34,748 nucleotides of DNA from NCBI GenBank assembly GCA_902592285.1, contig CACJED010000009.1, positions 1 to 34,748 of the forward strand, written 5' to 3'. Origin of the DNA: an uncultured Pelagibacteraceae bacterium. Its GTDB lineage: Bacteria; Pseudomonadota; Alphaproteobacteria; Pelagibacterales; Pelagibacteraceae. The notes beneath the pieces are model-generated. The model worked only from the letters and a program-made list of their open reading frames with translations, was not told where the DNA came from and did not search any database. The number at the start of each line of letters is the position of its first letter. Positions within the stretch are counted from its first letter, which is position 1. The position numbers were made by a program, and so were the translations under genes. Below are positions 1 through 7,886 of the stretch, piece by piece.

Positions 1-2
1 TT

Positions 3-758
3 TTTTTTAAAAAATTGAAAAGGTTTGATTTTAAACTTATAATTTTAATTGAGGTCTTTTTAGTATTGCTCATTCCTCATTTCATTTGGTTAAATGATAA
101 CAATTTTATAACTTTCATGTATGGTTTAAAAAGGTCTGGCATAGAAAACTCAAATATATTTGATCATCTGCTGTTTCCAATTATATTTTTATTTAAACAA
201 CTTGTATTATTAATTCCTTTCTTTTTGATTTTAAAATTGTTGATTAAAAAAATTAAATTTCAGATCAATTTTAAAGATAAAAAATTTTTGTTTTTATTTT
301 TTGTTAATATAGTCCCAATAACACTAATATTGATTACTTCAATAATTACTGGTTCTAGAATAAGAACAATGTGGATGACGCCATTCTATATATCTTTTGG
401 TATTTTTTTTATTTATATTTTTAAATCCCAAATTAATTTGAAAAAAATTAATTCATTTTTATATGGATTTATTTTTTTATTTTTTTTATCACCAATATTA
501 TATTCTATTATCTCTATAAATCAGATTGATAAAAGAACAGATTATCCTGGAAAAGAAATAGCTATAAAGGTTCAATATGCATGGGATCAACAATTTGATA
601 ATCCAATTACAGTCGTTTTAGGCAATGAATGGAATGCTGGTAATTTATCATATCATCTTAAATCTAGGCCGACTTGGATTGGACTTGTTGATCAAAATAA
701 AATAAATGAATTAAGAGAACATATGTGCATTGATAATGTGTGTGTAGGATTTAAATAA
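3..758 (+). CDS. GT39-family membrane glycosyltransferase, C-terminal part (runs off left edge)
   Basis: This is the C-terminal part of an integral membrane glycosyltransferase resembling the PMT/ArnT-like GT39 group, which moves a sugar from a polyprenyl-phosphate carrier to an acceptor on the outer face of the inner membrane. The frame is open to the window edge, so the TTG at base 15 used by the ORF track is probably not a start; full-length relatives are about 500 residues. Visible are several hydrophobic segments, a conserved-looking SRIRTMWMTPFY stretch, and a soluble tail with GNEWNAGNLSYHLKSRP, as in GT39 proteins. The catalytic N-terminal loop lies outside the window. The next gene, a GT2 of the type that makes polyprenyl-phosphate sugars, starts two bases after the stop, so the pair may work as donor synthase and transferase. 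Family call moderate; acceptor unknown. Confidence 0.65.
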   Translation, partial: FFKKLKRFDFKLIILIEVFLVLLIPHFIWLNDNNFITFMYGLKRSGIENSNIFDHLLFPIIFLFKQLVLLIPFFLILKLLIKKIKFQINFKDKKFLFLFFVNIVPITLILITSIITGSRIRTMWMTPFYISFGIFFIYIFKSQINLKKINSFLYGFIFLFFLSPILYSIISINQIDKRTDYPGKEIAIKVQYAWDQQFDNPITVVLGNEWNAGNLSYHLKSRPTWIGLVDQNKINELREHMCIDNVCVGFK

Positions 759-760
759 TT

Positions 761-1633
761 ATGAAAAAAATAAAAATTTTAATACCTGTTTATAATGATT
801 GGAAATCGCTATCTAAACTTCTAAATAACATTGATGGAGAGATAGAAGGTTTAGATTATAACATATCTATAGCAATAATTGATGATGCATCAACTTTTGA
901 TCGTGATTTAGATATAAATGATTTATCGAATATTAAATCTATTAAAGTTTTTTCAATGAAAGAAAATAAGGGACATGCAAGATGTATTGCTGCAGGTTTG
1001 AAATATATTCTTGAGAGAGAGGATTTTGATTATGTAATACCCATGGATGGAGATGGAGAGGATAGACCTGAGGAGATACATAATTTTTTAAATCACATAA
1101 AAAATTCTAATGGCAAACCTATTGTTGGAGAAAGAGTAAAAAGATCTGAAAATCTTTTATTTAAAGTTTGTTATCAATTACACAAACTAATAACTTTAAC
1201 TTTCACTGGAAAATCAATTAAATTTGGAAATTACACTTGTCTACCAAAAACAACTGTAGAAAAAATGGTAGGTGATAAGGCTACTTGGAACAGTTTTTCA
1301 GGAGCTTTAAAAAAAGTAGAAAAAGATCTGATTTCTATACCCTCAATTAGAGGAAATAGATATTTTGGACCATCTAAAATGAGCTTTTATAATTTGATTA
1401 AACATTCTCTTTCAATAATAAGTGTTTTTAGAAAAATATTTTTAATTAGATCTGCCCTATTCATAATTTTTTATATTTTATTAATAAAGAGCAATGCATC
1501 TGTCATCACCGCTCTACCATTGATGTTATTGTTAATAGCTGTATATGCAATTTCAAATTTATCTTTAAGAGAAAATATGGATGAATTTGATAAAGCTCTG
1601 TCTAATATAAATAATATAGATCAAATTAAATGA
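761..1633 (+). CDS. GT2 glycosyltransferase, polyprenyl-phosphate-sugar synthase-like
   Basis: A family 2 glycosyltransferase of 290 residues. The N-terminus KIKILIPVYNDWKSL is the typical GT2 beta strand opening the nucleotide-sugar fold. The acidic metal-binding motif is seen in PMDGDGEDRPEEI at about residue 95. A basic stretch (RGNRYFGPSKMSF, near residue 205) and C-terminal hydrophobic helices resemble the dolichyl/undecaprenyl-phosphate glycosyltransferases (DPM1/ArnC type), which load a sugar onto a lipid phosphate at the cytoplasmic face. It lies between a GT39 transferase, which would use such a donor, and a secreted lyase-like gene whose ATG overlaps its stop (ATGA). The three look like one operon. 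The sugar cannot be read from sequence. It could instead be an ordinary cytoplasmic GT2 with a membrane anchor. Confidence 0.75.
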   Translation: MKKIKILIPVYNDWKSLSKLLNNIDGEIEGLDYNISIAIIDDASTFDRDLDINDLSNIKSIKVFSMKENKGHARCIAAGLKYILEREDFDYVIPMDGDGEDRPEEIHNFLNHIKNSNGKPIVGERVKRSENLLFKVCYQLHKLITLTFTGKSIKFGNYTCLPKTTVEKMVGDKATWNSFSGALKKVEKDLISIPSIRGNRYFGPSKMSFYNLIKHSLSIISVFRKIFLIRSALFIIFYILLIKSNASVITALPLMLLLIAVYAISNLSLRENMDEFDKALSNINNIDQIK

Positions 1634-2823
1634 AAAAATTTTACATATTTTTTATTTTAATATTTTTTTATTCAATTATTGCTAATGCTGATTTTAAAAA
1701 AATAAAAAAGAAAGCTGTAGTAAATAATCCTGAAATTATTTTTCCAATTCCTAAAAATTTAGATAAATGTATTACTGACATGTATGTGAATAAGGAGAAT
1801 AATCCAGTTTTACCAGTAATAAAAGTTGAAGCTCCATCTGGTTATGGTCTGGATAATAGATTTATGTATGCTTTAAATAAGTTTGAAAATTTTAAACGTC
1901 CTTGTGGTGGTGGAAATATTGAAGCATGTAAAAATGTTAAAAGAGTTATTTTAGATTGGGCAAAAGCAGATGCAGCTCAAAGAAAAGGACCATCTGATCA
2001 TGAAGCAAAACATTGGAATGATACTTTAACAGTTAATCTTTGGATTGCATCTCCAATGATGGCTGGATATTCATTTGTTAAACAGAAAATAACGGTGCCT
2101 GAAGAAGAAGATAAAATTATAAAAGATTGGTTTAAAAAAATTGTCAAAAGAAATCAGCACCTCATGTATGAGTTAAAGACATACAAACAAGGCACACAAG
2201 CAGTTGGTGTTCCAAGAAGTGCACATAATCATGCATTATCTTCAGCGATTAGTCATATGCAGTTAGGTATTTTACTTAATGATAACAAATTATTTAGAAA
2301 AGTTTTTAGAAATTATGAGAATGCAATTAGATATCAAAGAAAAGATGGGAGCATGCCAATTGAAACTAGAAGAGGTGGTAGAGCAATGTTTTACCAAGGA
2401 AGAGCTATGACTGCATTAACTGCGATAGCAGTTATAGCAGAAAATCAAGGCTACAACATTTGGGATTATGAATATAAAGGAAAGAATTTTCATAATATTG
2501 TTAAATTTTTTATAGATTTTACTGAAAATAATGAAATTGTTTTTAAGTATGCAAAAGAAATGAAAGCTCCAGGTCCAGCCAAAAATTATAAAAGACAAGA
2601 TCTTGATGGTAGTTCTAGTAGTCATTGGGGTTGGCTTTATGCATATGCAACACGATATCCAAATCACGAAAATATTAAAAAACTTAAACAATGGTCTATT
2701 AATTATAAAGATTTAAATAACTATCAAAGAAAAATAATTTCTAATTTTGATAATATTTTAAAAAGAAATGCAGGAACATCCTCATGGACAGTAGTTGAGC
2801 CCAGATGTCATTTCACTAAATAA
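1630..2823 (+). CDS. Exported alginate-lyase-like (PL5 fold) protein
   Basis: A 397-residue protein with a clear signal peptide (MKKFYIFFILIFFYSIIANA, cleavage near residue 20), so probably periplasmic. The body resembles the alpha/alpha-toroid alginate lyase family PL5/AlgL. An Asn-His pair occurs at residues 200-201 (SAHNHALSS), equivalent to the NNHSYW active-site motif. It is followed by a helix of the LNDNKLFRKVFRNYENAI type and then RRGGRAMFYQ near residues 248-256, matching the Arg and Tyr catalytic positions of AlgL in order and spacing. In the known family this cleaves beta-linked uronic acid polymers by beta elimination. The substrate here is not known; the neighbours (GT2 and GT39) suggest a self-made glycan and a trimming or clearing role like periplasmic AlgL. 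Start ATG overlaps the GT2 stop; the stop overlaps the next ATG (TAATG). Confidence 0.62.
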   Translation: MKKFYIFFILIFFYSIIANADFKKIKKKAVVNNPEIIFPIPKNLDKCITDMYVNKENNPVLPVIKVEAPSGYGLDNRFMYALNKFENFKRPCGGGNIEACKNVKRVILDWAKADAAQRKGPSDHEAKHWNDTLTVNLWIASPMMAGYSFVKQKITVPEEEDKIIKDWFKKIVKRNQHLMYELKTYKQGTQAVGVPRSAHNHALSSAISHMQLGILLNDNKLFRKVFRNYENAIRYQRKDGSMPIETRRGGRAMFYQGRAMTALTAIAVIAENQGYNIWDYEYKGKNFHNIVKFFIDFTENNEIVFKYAKEMKAPGPAKNYKRQDLDGSSSSHWGWLYAYATRYPNHENIKKLKQWSINYKDLNNYQRKIISNFDNILKRNAGTSSWTVVEPRCHFTK

Positions 2824-4042
2824 TGGATAAACCAATTCTTAAAAAATCAAAGGCTATTTCAATTTTTTGGTTTTTGCTTTAGGTTATTTTATTTCAACAT
2901 TACTTAGAGCTATAACAGCAACAATTTCACCTGAATTAGTAAATGAATTTGATTTATCTGCTGGTGAATTGGGTCTTTTGGGAGGAGGATATTTTTTGGG
3001 ATTTGCAAGTGTCCAAATTCCTTTGGGATATTTGTTAGATTTAAAAGGCCCAAGAAAAATAGTTTCGTATTTTTTATCTTTAGCAATAATAGGTTTAATA
3101 TTATTTGCTCTAGCACAAAATTTTTTAACGCTTTTAATTTCTAGAGTGATAATTGGAATAGGAGTTGGAGCTTGTTTAATGGGCCCTTTGACTGCTTATA
3201 GAGTTTGGTATCAGGATGAAACTCAACAAAGGTCAAATTCATGGATGTTGATGGTTGGAGCTATTGGAATGCTTTCATCAAGTTTGCCAGTACAATATTT
3301 TCTCCCAACAATTGGTTGGAGAGGGATTTTTATTAATTTAGCAATTTTAACTTTAATTTGTATTATTTTAATAATTATCTTTATTCCTAAGTGGAATGTT
3401 GAGACATTAGACGAAAGTAAAAATAACGGAAAATTAGAGGAAATTTGGAGAAATGATTTATTTAAAAGTTTAGTTCCAATGGGACTATTTAATTACGGTG
3501 GCCTATTTGCAATTCAAACTTTATGGGCAGGTCCATGGATGATTAGAGTTTCAGGTTATACACCAGAGGAAAGTGCTCAAGGTCTTTTTTTAATTTATCT
3601 TTTGATGCTTATATCGTTTTTATTTTGGGGATATTTTATTCCAAAAATTTCGAAAAATGTGAATGATGCAATTAAATTACTAAAATTCGGAGCTCCTTTA
3701 AATTTAATTGTTCTTGCAATTATTATTTATCTTGGTCCTGATGCAGGTGCATTACATTGGTCGTTATTTGTAGTTGCATCAATATTTTTATCTTTATCTC
3801 AACCAGCTGTCGGTATGGCTTTTTCATTAACAAATGCAGGAAAAGCTCTAACATCTTTTAATCTGTTATTATTTGTTGGAGCATTTTTCATACAATGGAT
3901 AATTGGCATAATCATTGATTTTGGTATAAATTTAAATTTCTCTGAAATTAATTCTTTTAAATTTGCAATGATATTTGTTTTAGTTAGCTCTCTTATTTCA
4001 TACCTATATTTTTTATTTAAAAATATTAATCCAACTAATTAA
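2823..4042 (+). CDS. MFS transporter with apparent one-base frameshift near the N-terminus
   Basis: A major facilitator superfamily carrier of about 405 residues if repaired, inner membrane, about 12 hydrophobic segments. Motif A-like GYLLDLKGPRK lies between helices 2 and 3, and ISRVIIGIGVGACLMGP is a typical helix 4 motif. The ORF track begins at TTG 2867, inside the first helix. An ATG at 2823, overlapping the previous stop as TAATG, opens MDKPILKKSKAISIFWF, then runs into a stop at 2880. Adding one T to either T run (2863-2868 or 2871-2875) would join this to FALGYFISTLL in one sensible first helix. I therefore take 2823 as the real start and a one-base loss in a homopolymer, either a sequence error or a true mutation. 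Substrate unknown; position suggests export or uptake linked to the upstream glycan genes. It converges with the regulator gene, overlapping by 8 bases. Confidence 0.75.
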
Positions 4043-5123
4043 GATGCTTGTAAATTGTATTTCTGGACACTCCTAATTTTCTAGAAACTGCTGAAATATT
4101 TTTCATTTTGTTAAATGTAGATTTAATTAATACACATTGTTCTTTTTTAATTCTCGAGTCCTCACAATTTTTACAAGGCGATATTTTATTATTATCATTT
4201 AATTTTTTATATTTGGAATCTTTATAATTTTGACTTTTAACAATAAACACAGAGGATCCTAAGTGATCAGTTATTTTTAATGTTTTATTATTTAAAAGAT
4301 CTGAAGCAACAGAAGAAAAAGAACTAGTAAAAATTTTATTAAAATTTTCATTTTTTAAATCAACTAAACCATTAAGCATTATTTTTGCATTATTATTAGC
4401 ACCTACAATTAAACCATCACCGTTTATAGCTAAAAGCCCAACACTTGTTGTAGACAAGTATTCCTGTCTTGGATGAAAGGATAGGATTAATTCATTTTCA
4501 AATTTTTTAATAAACAATTTGGTTTCAATACTTCTTGTTGCAAGTTTTACTAAAATCAAAGTATGCTGTTCTCTTGACATTGAGTCAGTAGATGCATCAA
4601 TAATTCCTATCGTTTTTCCGTCATAATTAATTATTGGGCTCGCAAAGCACGATATATTTTCATGTGCTAAAAAAAAATGTTCCTTACCTGATACTATGGT
4701 TGGTTTTTTTAATTCCACAGATAATCCCAATCCATTTGTTCCACAAATTTTTTCTGTCCAAATAGAACCTGGTATAACATTTTTACCTACATCAGTTTTT
4801 AGGCAAGCTTTGTCATAAATAGTATCTAAAACTAACCCATTCTCATCTGAATAAGCAACCATAAAATTTGTACCAGCTATCTGAGAATACAAAAGCTCAA
4901 GTTCTGGAAGAATTATTTTTCTTAATGACTCATTTTTTTCTTTTATCTCTTCTAATTCAATTGATGAAATTACACTGTGCTTGGGACCCTTAAATGGATC
5001 TAGTCCCTCATTAATACATCTAGCCCAGCTATCTGAAATATCTCTTCCCATGTCATAGGAAGTCATTCCCCTTTTTTTTAAAATATTTTTTAGCTCATTT
5101 TTGGCTAATGTAAGATTTGTCAT
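4035..5123 (-). CDS. AcoR-like transcription regulator lacking the sigma-54 AAA+ domain (GAF-PAS-Fis HTH)
   Basis: A 362-residue regulator related to AcoR. The N-terminus has ISDSWARCINEGLDP, the hallmark opening of this family. A GAF-type sensor follows at about residues 65-210 (CGTNGLGLSVELKKPTIV, FASPIINYDGKTIGIIDAS). A PAS-like segment lies at about 225-300, and a Fis-type helix-turn-helix ends the protein (NISAVSRKLGVSRNTIYKHL). Classical AcoR proteins carry a roughly 230-residue AAA+ domain that activates sigma-54 polymerase between PAS and HTH. Here it is replaced by a short linker containing CKNCEDSRIKKEQC, a possible metal or redox site. It probably binds DNA and acts with ordinary sigma-70 polymerase. 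It is divergent from the alcohol dehydrogenase/ABC genes, with an inverted repeat in the shared region, so it probably controls them in response to a small alcohol or carbonyl ligand. Confidence 0.8.
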   Translation of the reverse strand: MTNLTLAKNELKNILKKRGMTSYDMGRDISDSWARCINEGLDPFKGPKHSVISSIELEEIKEKNESLRKIILPELELLYSQIAGTNFMVAYSDENGLVLDTIYDKACLKTDVGKNVIPGSIWTEKICGTNGLGLSVELKKPTIVSGKEHFFLAHENISCFASPIINYDGKTIGIIDASTDSMSREQHTLILVKLATRSIETKLFIKKFENELILSFHPRQEYLSTTSVGLLAINGDGLIVGANNNAKIMLNGLVDLKNENFNKIFTSSFSSVASDLLNNKTLKITDHLGSSVFIVKSQNYKDSKYKKLNDNNKISPCKNCEDSRIKKEQCVLIKSTFNKMKNISAVSRKLGVSRNTIYKHLN

Positions 5124-5154
5124 GAAAGTAGATTATTTAAAAAATACTATCTCA

Positions 5155-5173
5155 ACAACCAATCACAGGTTGT
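5155..5173. promoter_or_regulatory. Inverted repeat ACAACC-N7-GGTTGT, candidate operator
   Basis: A perfect 6-base inverted repeat with a 7-base spacer lies in the divergent region between the AcoR-like regulator and the alcohol dehydrogenase. It is centred roughly 80 bases upstream of the predicted dehydrogenase transcription start, a suitable distance for an upstream activator site, and about 40 bases from the regulator start codon, where it could also allow autoregulation. That the regulator binds it is inference. Confidence 0.4.
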
Positions 5174-5207
5174 ATTTTGTTAACTTTTTGAACACTTAAA
5201 AGCGATA

Positions 5208-5236
5208 TTGACTCCATGGCTTGTCGATTTTTTAAT
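5208..5236 (+). promoter_or_regulatory. Predicted sigma-70-type promoter for the dehydrogenase/ABC genes
   Basis: TTGACT and TTTAAT are separated by exactly 17 bases. Transcription would start near 5243, leaving a short leader with GGGAG at 5256-5260 and an ATG at 5267. The -35 match is strong; the -10 match is moderate, and AT-rich DNA makes such hits common. Confidence 0.42.
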
Positions 5237-5266
5237 AAGATTTTTAAAAAAAAAAGGGAGAAAATT

Positions 5267-6266
5267 ATGAAAGCACAGGTGCTACGAAAGTACGATCCAG
5301 AAATGAAAGAAGGTGTCTGGGTAGCAAATGAAGAATTGCCAAATCCAAAAATTGAAAAGGCTTCAGATGTGATTGTTAAGATTGGTGCTGCAGGTGTTTG
5401 TAGAACTGACCTTCATATCATTGAAGGTGTTTGGAAACATATTCAAGATCCTGAAGGAAAATTATTACCATGTGTAATGGGACATGAAAATGCTGGATGG
5501 ATTGAAGATGTAGGAAAAGATGTAACAGAATTTAAGAAAGGTGATCCAGTAATTCTACATCCACTTATCTCAGGTACTGACGGAACATGTTTAGATTGTA
5601 GAAGAGGAAATGACATGCATGCAGCTGCCGGAGCTTTTCCTGGGTTAAGTATTAAAGAGGGAGGTTACTCAGAACTATTAAAGACAAGTGTTAGAAATTT
5701 AATAAAACTTCCAAAAGTTTTAGCTCCGAAAGATGTTGCACCTTTTTCAGATGCAGGATTAACGGCTTACAGAGTTGTTAAAAAAGCTACAAGACATTTA
5801 CTTCCTGGTCAAAGCTGTACAATTATTGGCGCTGGAGGTTTAGGACACATAGCTATTCAATGTTTGAAAGCAATGTGTGCTGCAGATATTATAATTGTAG
5901 AAAAATCTGAAAAAGCTTTAAAACATGCAATGGAACTTGGTGGTGATCACGGAGTTTTAATTGATGGAAATGAAATCGAAAAGATACAAGAACTTACAAA
6001 GGGAAAGGGTTCTGAAGCTGTTATTGATTTCGTAGGTGAAAAAGGATCTACTGCCATGGGAATTCAAATGACTTCTAATGGCGGTTTTTACTACAATTGT
6101 AGGAAATTTAGTGGGAACGTGGTCTGAATTATATGAACTAATGGAATTAGCTGATAGAGGAAAAGTTAAGCTTTCCATGCAAGAGTATAAATTAGATGAT
6201 GCTAACAAAGCGCTTCATGATCTTAATGATGGAAAAGTCAAAGGTCGTGCAGTGTTAGTTCCATAA
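5267..6266 (+). pseudogene. Zinc-dependent medium-chain alcohol dehydrogenase, broken by an out-of-frame internal deletion
   Basis: NAD(P)-dependent MDR-family alcohol dehydrogenase. The start is ATG 5267, behind AGGGAG, not the 17-residue upstream extension in the ORF track. Catalytic zinc ligands are visible (GVCRTDLH, C45; MGHENAG, H73-E74), as is the nucleotide-binding GAGGLGHIA near residue 190. Only two of the usual four structural-zinc cysteines are present (TCLDCRRG). At about 6090 the frame reads GGFYY and then departs into NCRKFSGNVV and stops. The rest of the protein continues in another frame (TIVGNLVGTWSELYELM to GRAVLVP). Family members have about 20 residues here (VVGYGG...PT...TE), so roughly 50-65 bases (2 modulo 3) appear to be missing. 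The product would lack part of the Rossmann fold and be inactive unless the deletion is an assembly error. It is first in the ABC operon. Confidence 0.82.
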
Positions 6267-6289
6267 TTAACAACAAGGAGAGGAAAAAA

Positions 6290-7825
6290 ATGAAGACAAT
6301 AAAAACTTGCGTTACAGCACTAATATCAGCTTTATTGGTATTTAGTCCTGTTGCGTATGCTGATAAGTGGAGTGATCAATTTCCACATATCAAGGCAACT
6401 GGGGATATTCCTGGTGAGTGCTCTTACGAGGCTATGTCTAAGAAGAATTATAAAGGCAAGACTCTTAAGATTAATACTCATGCTGTTCCAGTTATGGGAG
6501 AGCCAACAGCTCTTCATGCTGAACAGTTTGCAAAACTAACTGGAGCTAAAGTTGATGTAACACATACACCAGCTGGAGATTTGTATGCTAAAGCTATGGT
6601 TCCTTTTCAAGCGGGTCAAGCACCTTACGATATAGTATTTGGATTTTCTAATTTCATTAATGATTGGAAAAGATACCTGGAACCAGTTCCAAAGAAATAT
6701 GTTGAAATGAAACAAATGAAAGATGTTACTCCATCACATATTGCTATAGCTTCTTGGGATGGTGTTATGTATCAATTTCCAGTTGATGGAGATAGACACT
6801 ATCTAAAATATAGAAAAGATGTAATTGATAATCCGGAATATCAAAAAAAGTATAAAGCCGACACTGGTAAAGAGTTAAGAGTTCCAAGAACTTGGAAGGA
6901 ATATGGAGAAATAGCTGCATATTTCAACGGCTGGGACTGGGACGGTGATGGTGAGAAGGAATATGGTTCAGCAGAAGTTATGAAGAAAGATGACTTAATG
7001 TATGCTGCATTTTATTCAAGATCAGCTGCCTACTCGAAAAATCCAAAAACTCCAGGTGGTTTTTTCTTTGATTTGAAGACTATGAAACCATTAATTAACA
7101 ATCCAGGTTTTGTTGAAGCATTAACTGATTGGGTTGCTGCAACCAAATATGTTCCTCCAGGAGGAATTAATTTTGGTCTTGGTGATGAAATTGGATCATT
7201 TGGTGGGGGACAAACTTTATTTAGTTTCTCATGGGATGATGCATTTGTTGCAGCTATGCAACCAGATAGCCCTATAAATAACAAAGTGGGTACTGCACAA
7301 TTACCAGGAGCAATGAAAGTTTGGAACAGATCATCTAACTCTTGGGATGAAGGCTTTAACCAAGCACCTTTCTTCGTATGGGGATGGGCAGTTGGAGTGG
7401 CTAAGAAAAGTAAAGAAAAAGAGATGGCATTCGATTATTTATGTTTCTTTGCTAACGAGGCCAACCATCAAGCTGACATTGGAATTGGAAGATTTGGTGT
7501 TAATCCATTTAGAGATGCAGATTTTAAAGTTGATGTATGGACACAAATCGGTTGGGACAAAGATATAGCTCAATCATATGTAGATACCTTAGCGGAAATG
7601 GAAAAAAGTAAGAATAGAGTATTTCCACTAAGAGTTCCTGGAACTTTCGAGTTTAATGCTGCACTTGCTACTGCTGCTGCTAAAGCTTTAGCTGGTCAAT
7701 TATCTCCACAAGCTGCTTTAGACGAGGCTGCTAAACAGTGGGAAGATATACTTAACAGAGTAGGAAAAGATAATGTAAGAAAAGCTTATTCTGTTGGAGT
7801 AGCAATGGAAGATAACAAGTTATAA
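6290..7825 (+). CDS. ABC transporter periplasmic substrate-binding protein (family 1 type)
   Basis: A 511-residue extracellular solute-binding protein. It has a signal peptide ending ...VFSPVAYA before DKWSDQF and a strong ribosome site (AAGGAGAGG). The mature protein has the pattern of carbohydrate/polyol-type family 1 binding proteins: a strand TLKINTHAVPV, QAPYDIVFGFSN, DGVMYQFPVDGD, and a C-terminal ALAGQLSPQAALDEAAKQWEDI helix. An EF-hand-like acidic loop (DWDGDGEKE) near residue 220 could hold calcium. It is followed by a hairpin and two permeases, so it delivers substrate to the importer below. The ATPase pair resembles the rhizobial glycerol importer GlpS/GlpT, which makes a small polyol or alcohol possible, but this binding protein is not obviously GlpV. 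Substrate unassigned. Confidence 0.85.
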   Translation: MKTIKTCVTALISALLVFSPVAYADKWSDQFPHIKATGDIPGECSYEAMSKKNYKGKTLKINTHAVPVMGEPTALHAEQFAKLTGAKVDVTHTPAGDLYAKAMVPFQAGQAPYDIVFGFSNFINDWKRYLEPVPKKYVEMKQMKDVTPSHIAIASWDGVMYQFPVDGDRHYLKYRKDVIDNPEYQKKYKADTGKELRVPRTWKEYGEIAAYFNGWDWDGDGEKEYGSAEVMKKDDLMYAAFYSRSAAYSKNPKTPGGFFFDLKTMKPLINNPGFVEALTDWVAATKYVPPGGINFGLGDEIGSFGGGQTLFSFSWDDAFVAAMQPDSPINNKVGTAQLPGAMKVWNRSSNSWDEGFNQAPFFVWGWAVGVAKKSKEKEMAFDYLCFFANEANHQADIGIGRFGVNPFRDADFKVDVWTQIGWDKDIAQSYVDTLAEMEKSKNRVFPLRVPGTFEFNAALATAAAKALAGQLSPQAALDEAAKQWEDILNRVGKDNVRKAYSVGVAMEDNKL

Positions 7826-7834
7826 GAATACTTA

Positions 7835-7859
7835 TGTGGCCGTCAAATCGACGGCCACA
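7835..7859 (+). promoter_or_regulatory. Strong intra-operon hairpin after the binding-protein gene
   Basis: TGTGGCCGTC and GACGGCCACA form a 10-pair stem with a 5-base loop, unusually GC-rich for this DNA. No T tract follows, so it is more likely an mRNA-stabilising 3' end or partial attenuator than a full terminator. Placed between the binding protein and permease genes, it would let the binding protein be made in excess. Confidence 0.7.
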
Positions 7860-7886
7860 GATTAATAATTCCTAACAAATATATTT

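Noticed and set aside
15-758. ORF 15..758 as a complete 247-residue gene starting at TTG
   Set aside because: The frame stays open to the window edge and the protein matches only the C-terminal half of GT39 transferases, so it is a partial gene.
2416-2691. Reverse-strand ORF of 91 residues inside the lyase gene, and similar antisense ORFs (for example 7030-7284, 8036-8347, 32571-32882)
   Set aside because: They lie wholly within well-supported genes, show no family features or ribosome sites, and are expected shadows in this composition.
5216-5266. N-terminal extension MACRFFNKIFKKKREKI of the alcohol dehydrogenase
   Set aside because: The family begins at MKAQVLRKY; ATG 5267 has the ribosome site GGGAG, and the upstream codons overlap the predicted promoter.
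6078-6266. Separate 62-residue gene MAVFTTIVGNLVG...
   Set aside because: It is the displaced C-terminal part of the alcohol dehydrogenase, not an independent gene.
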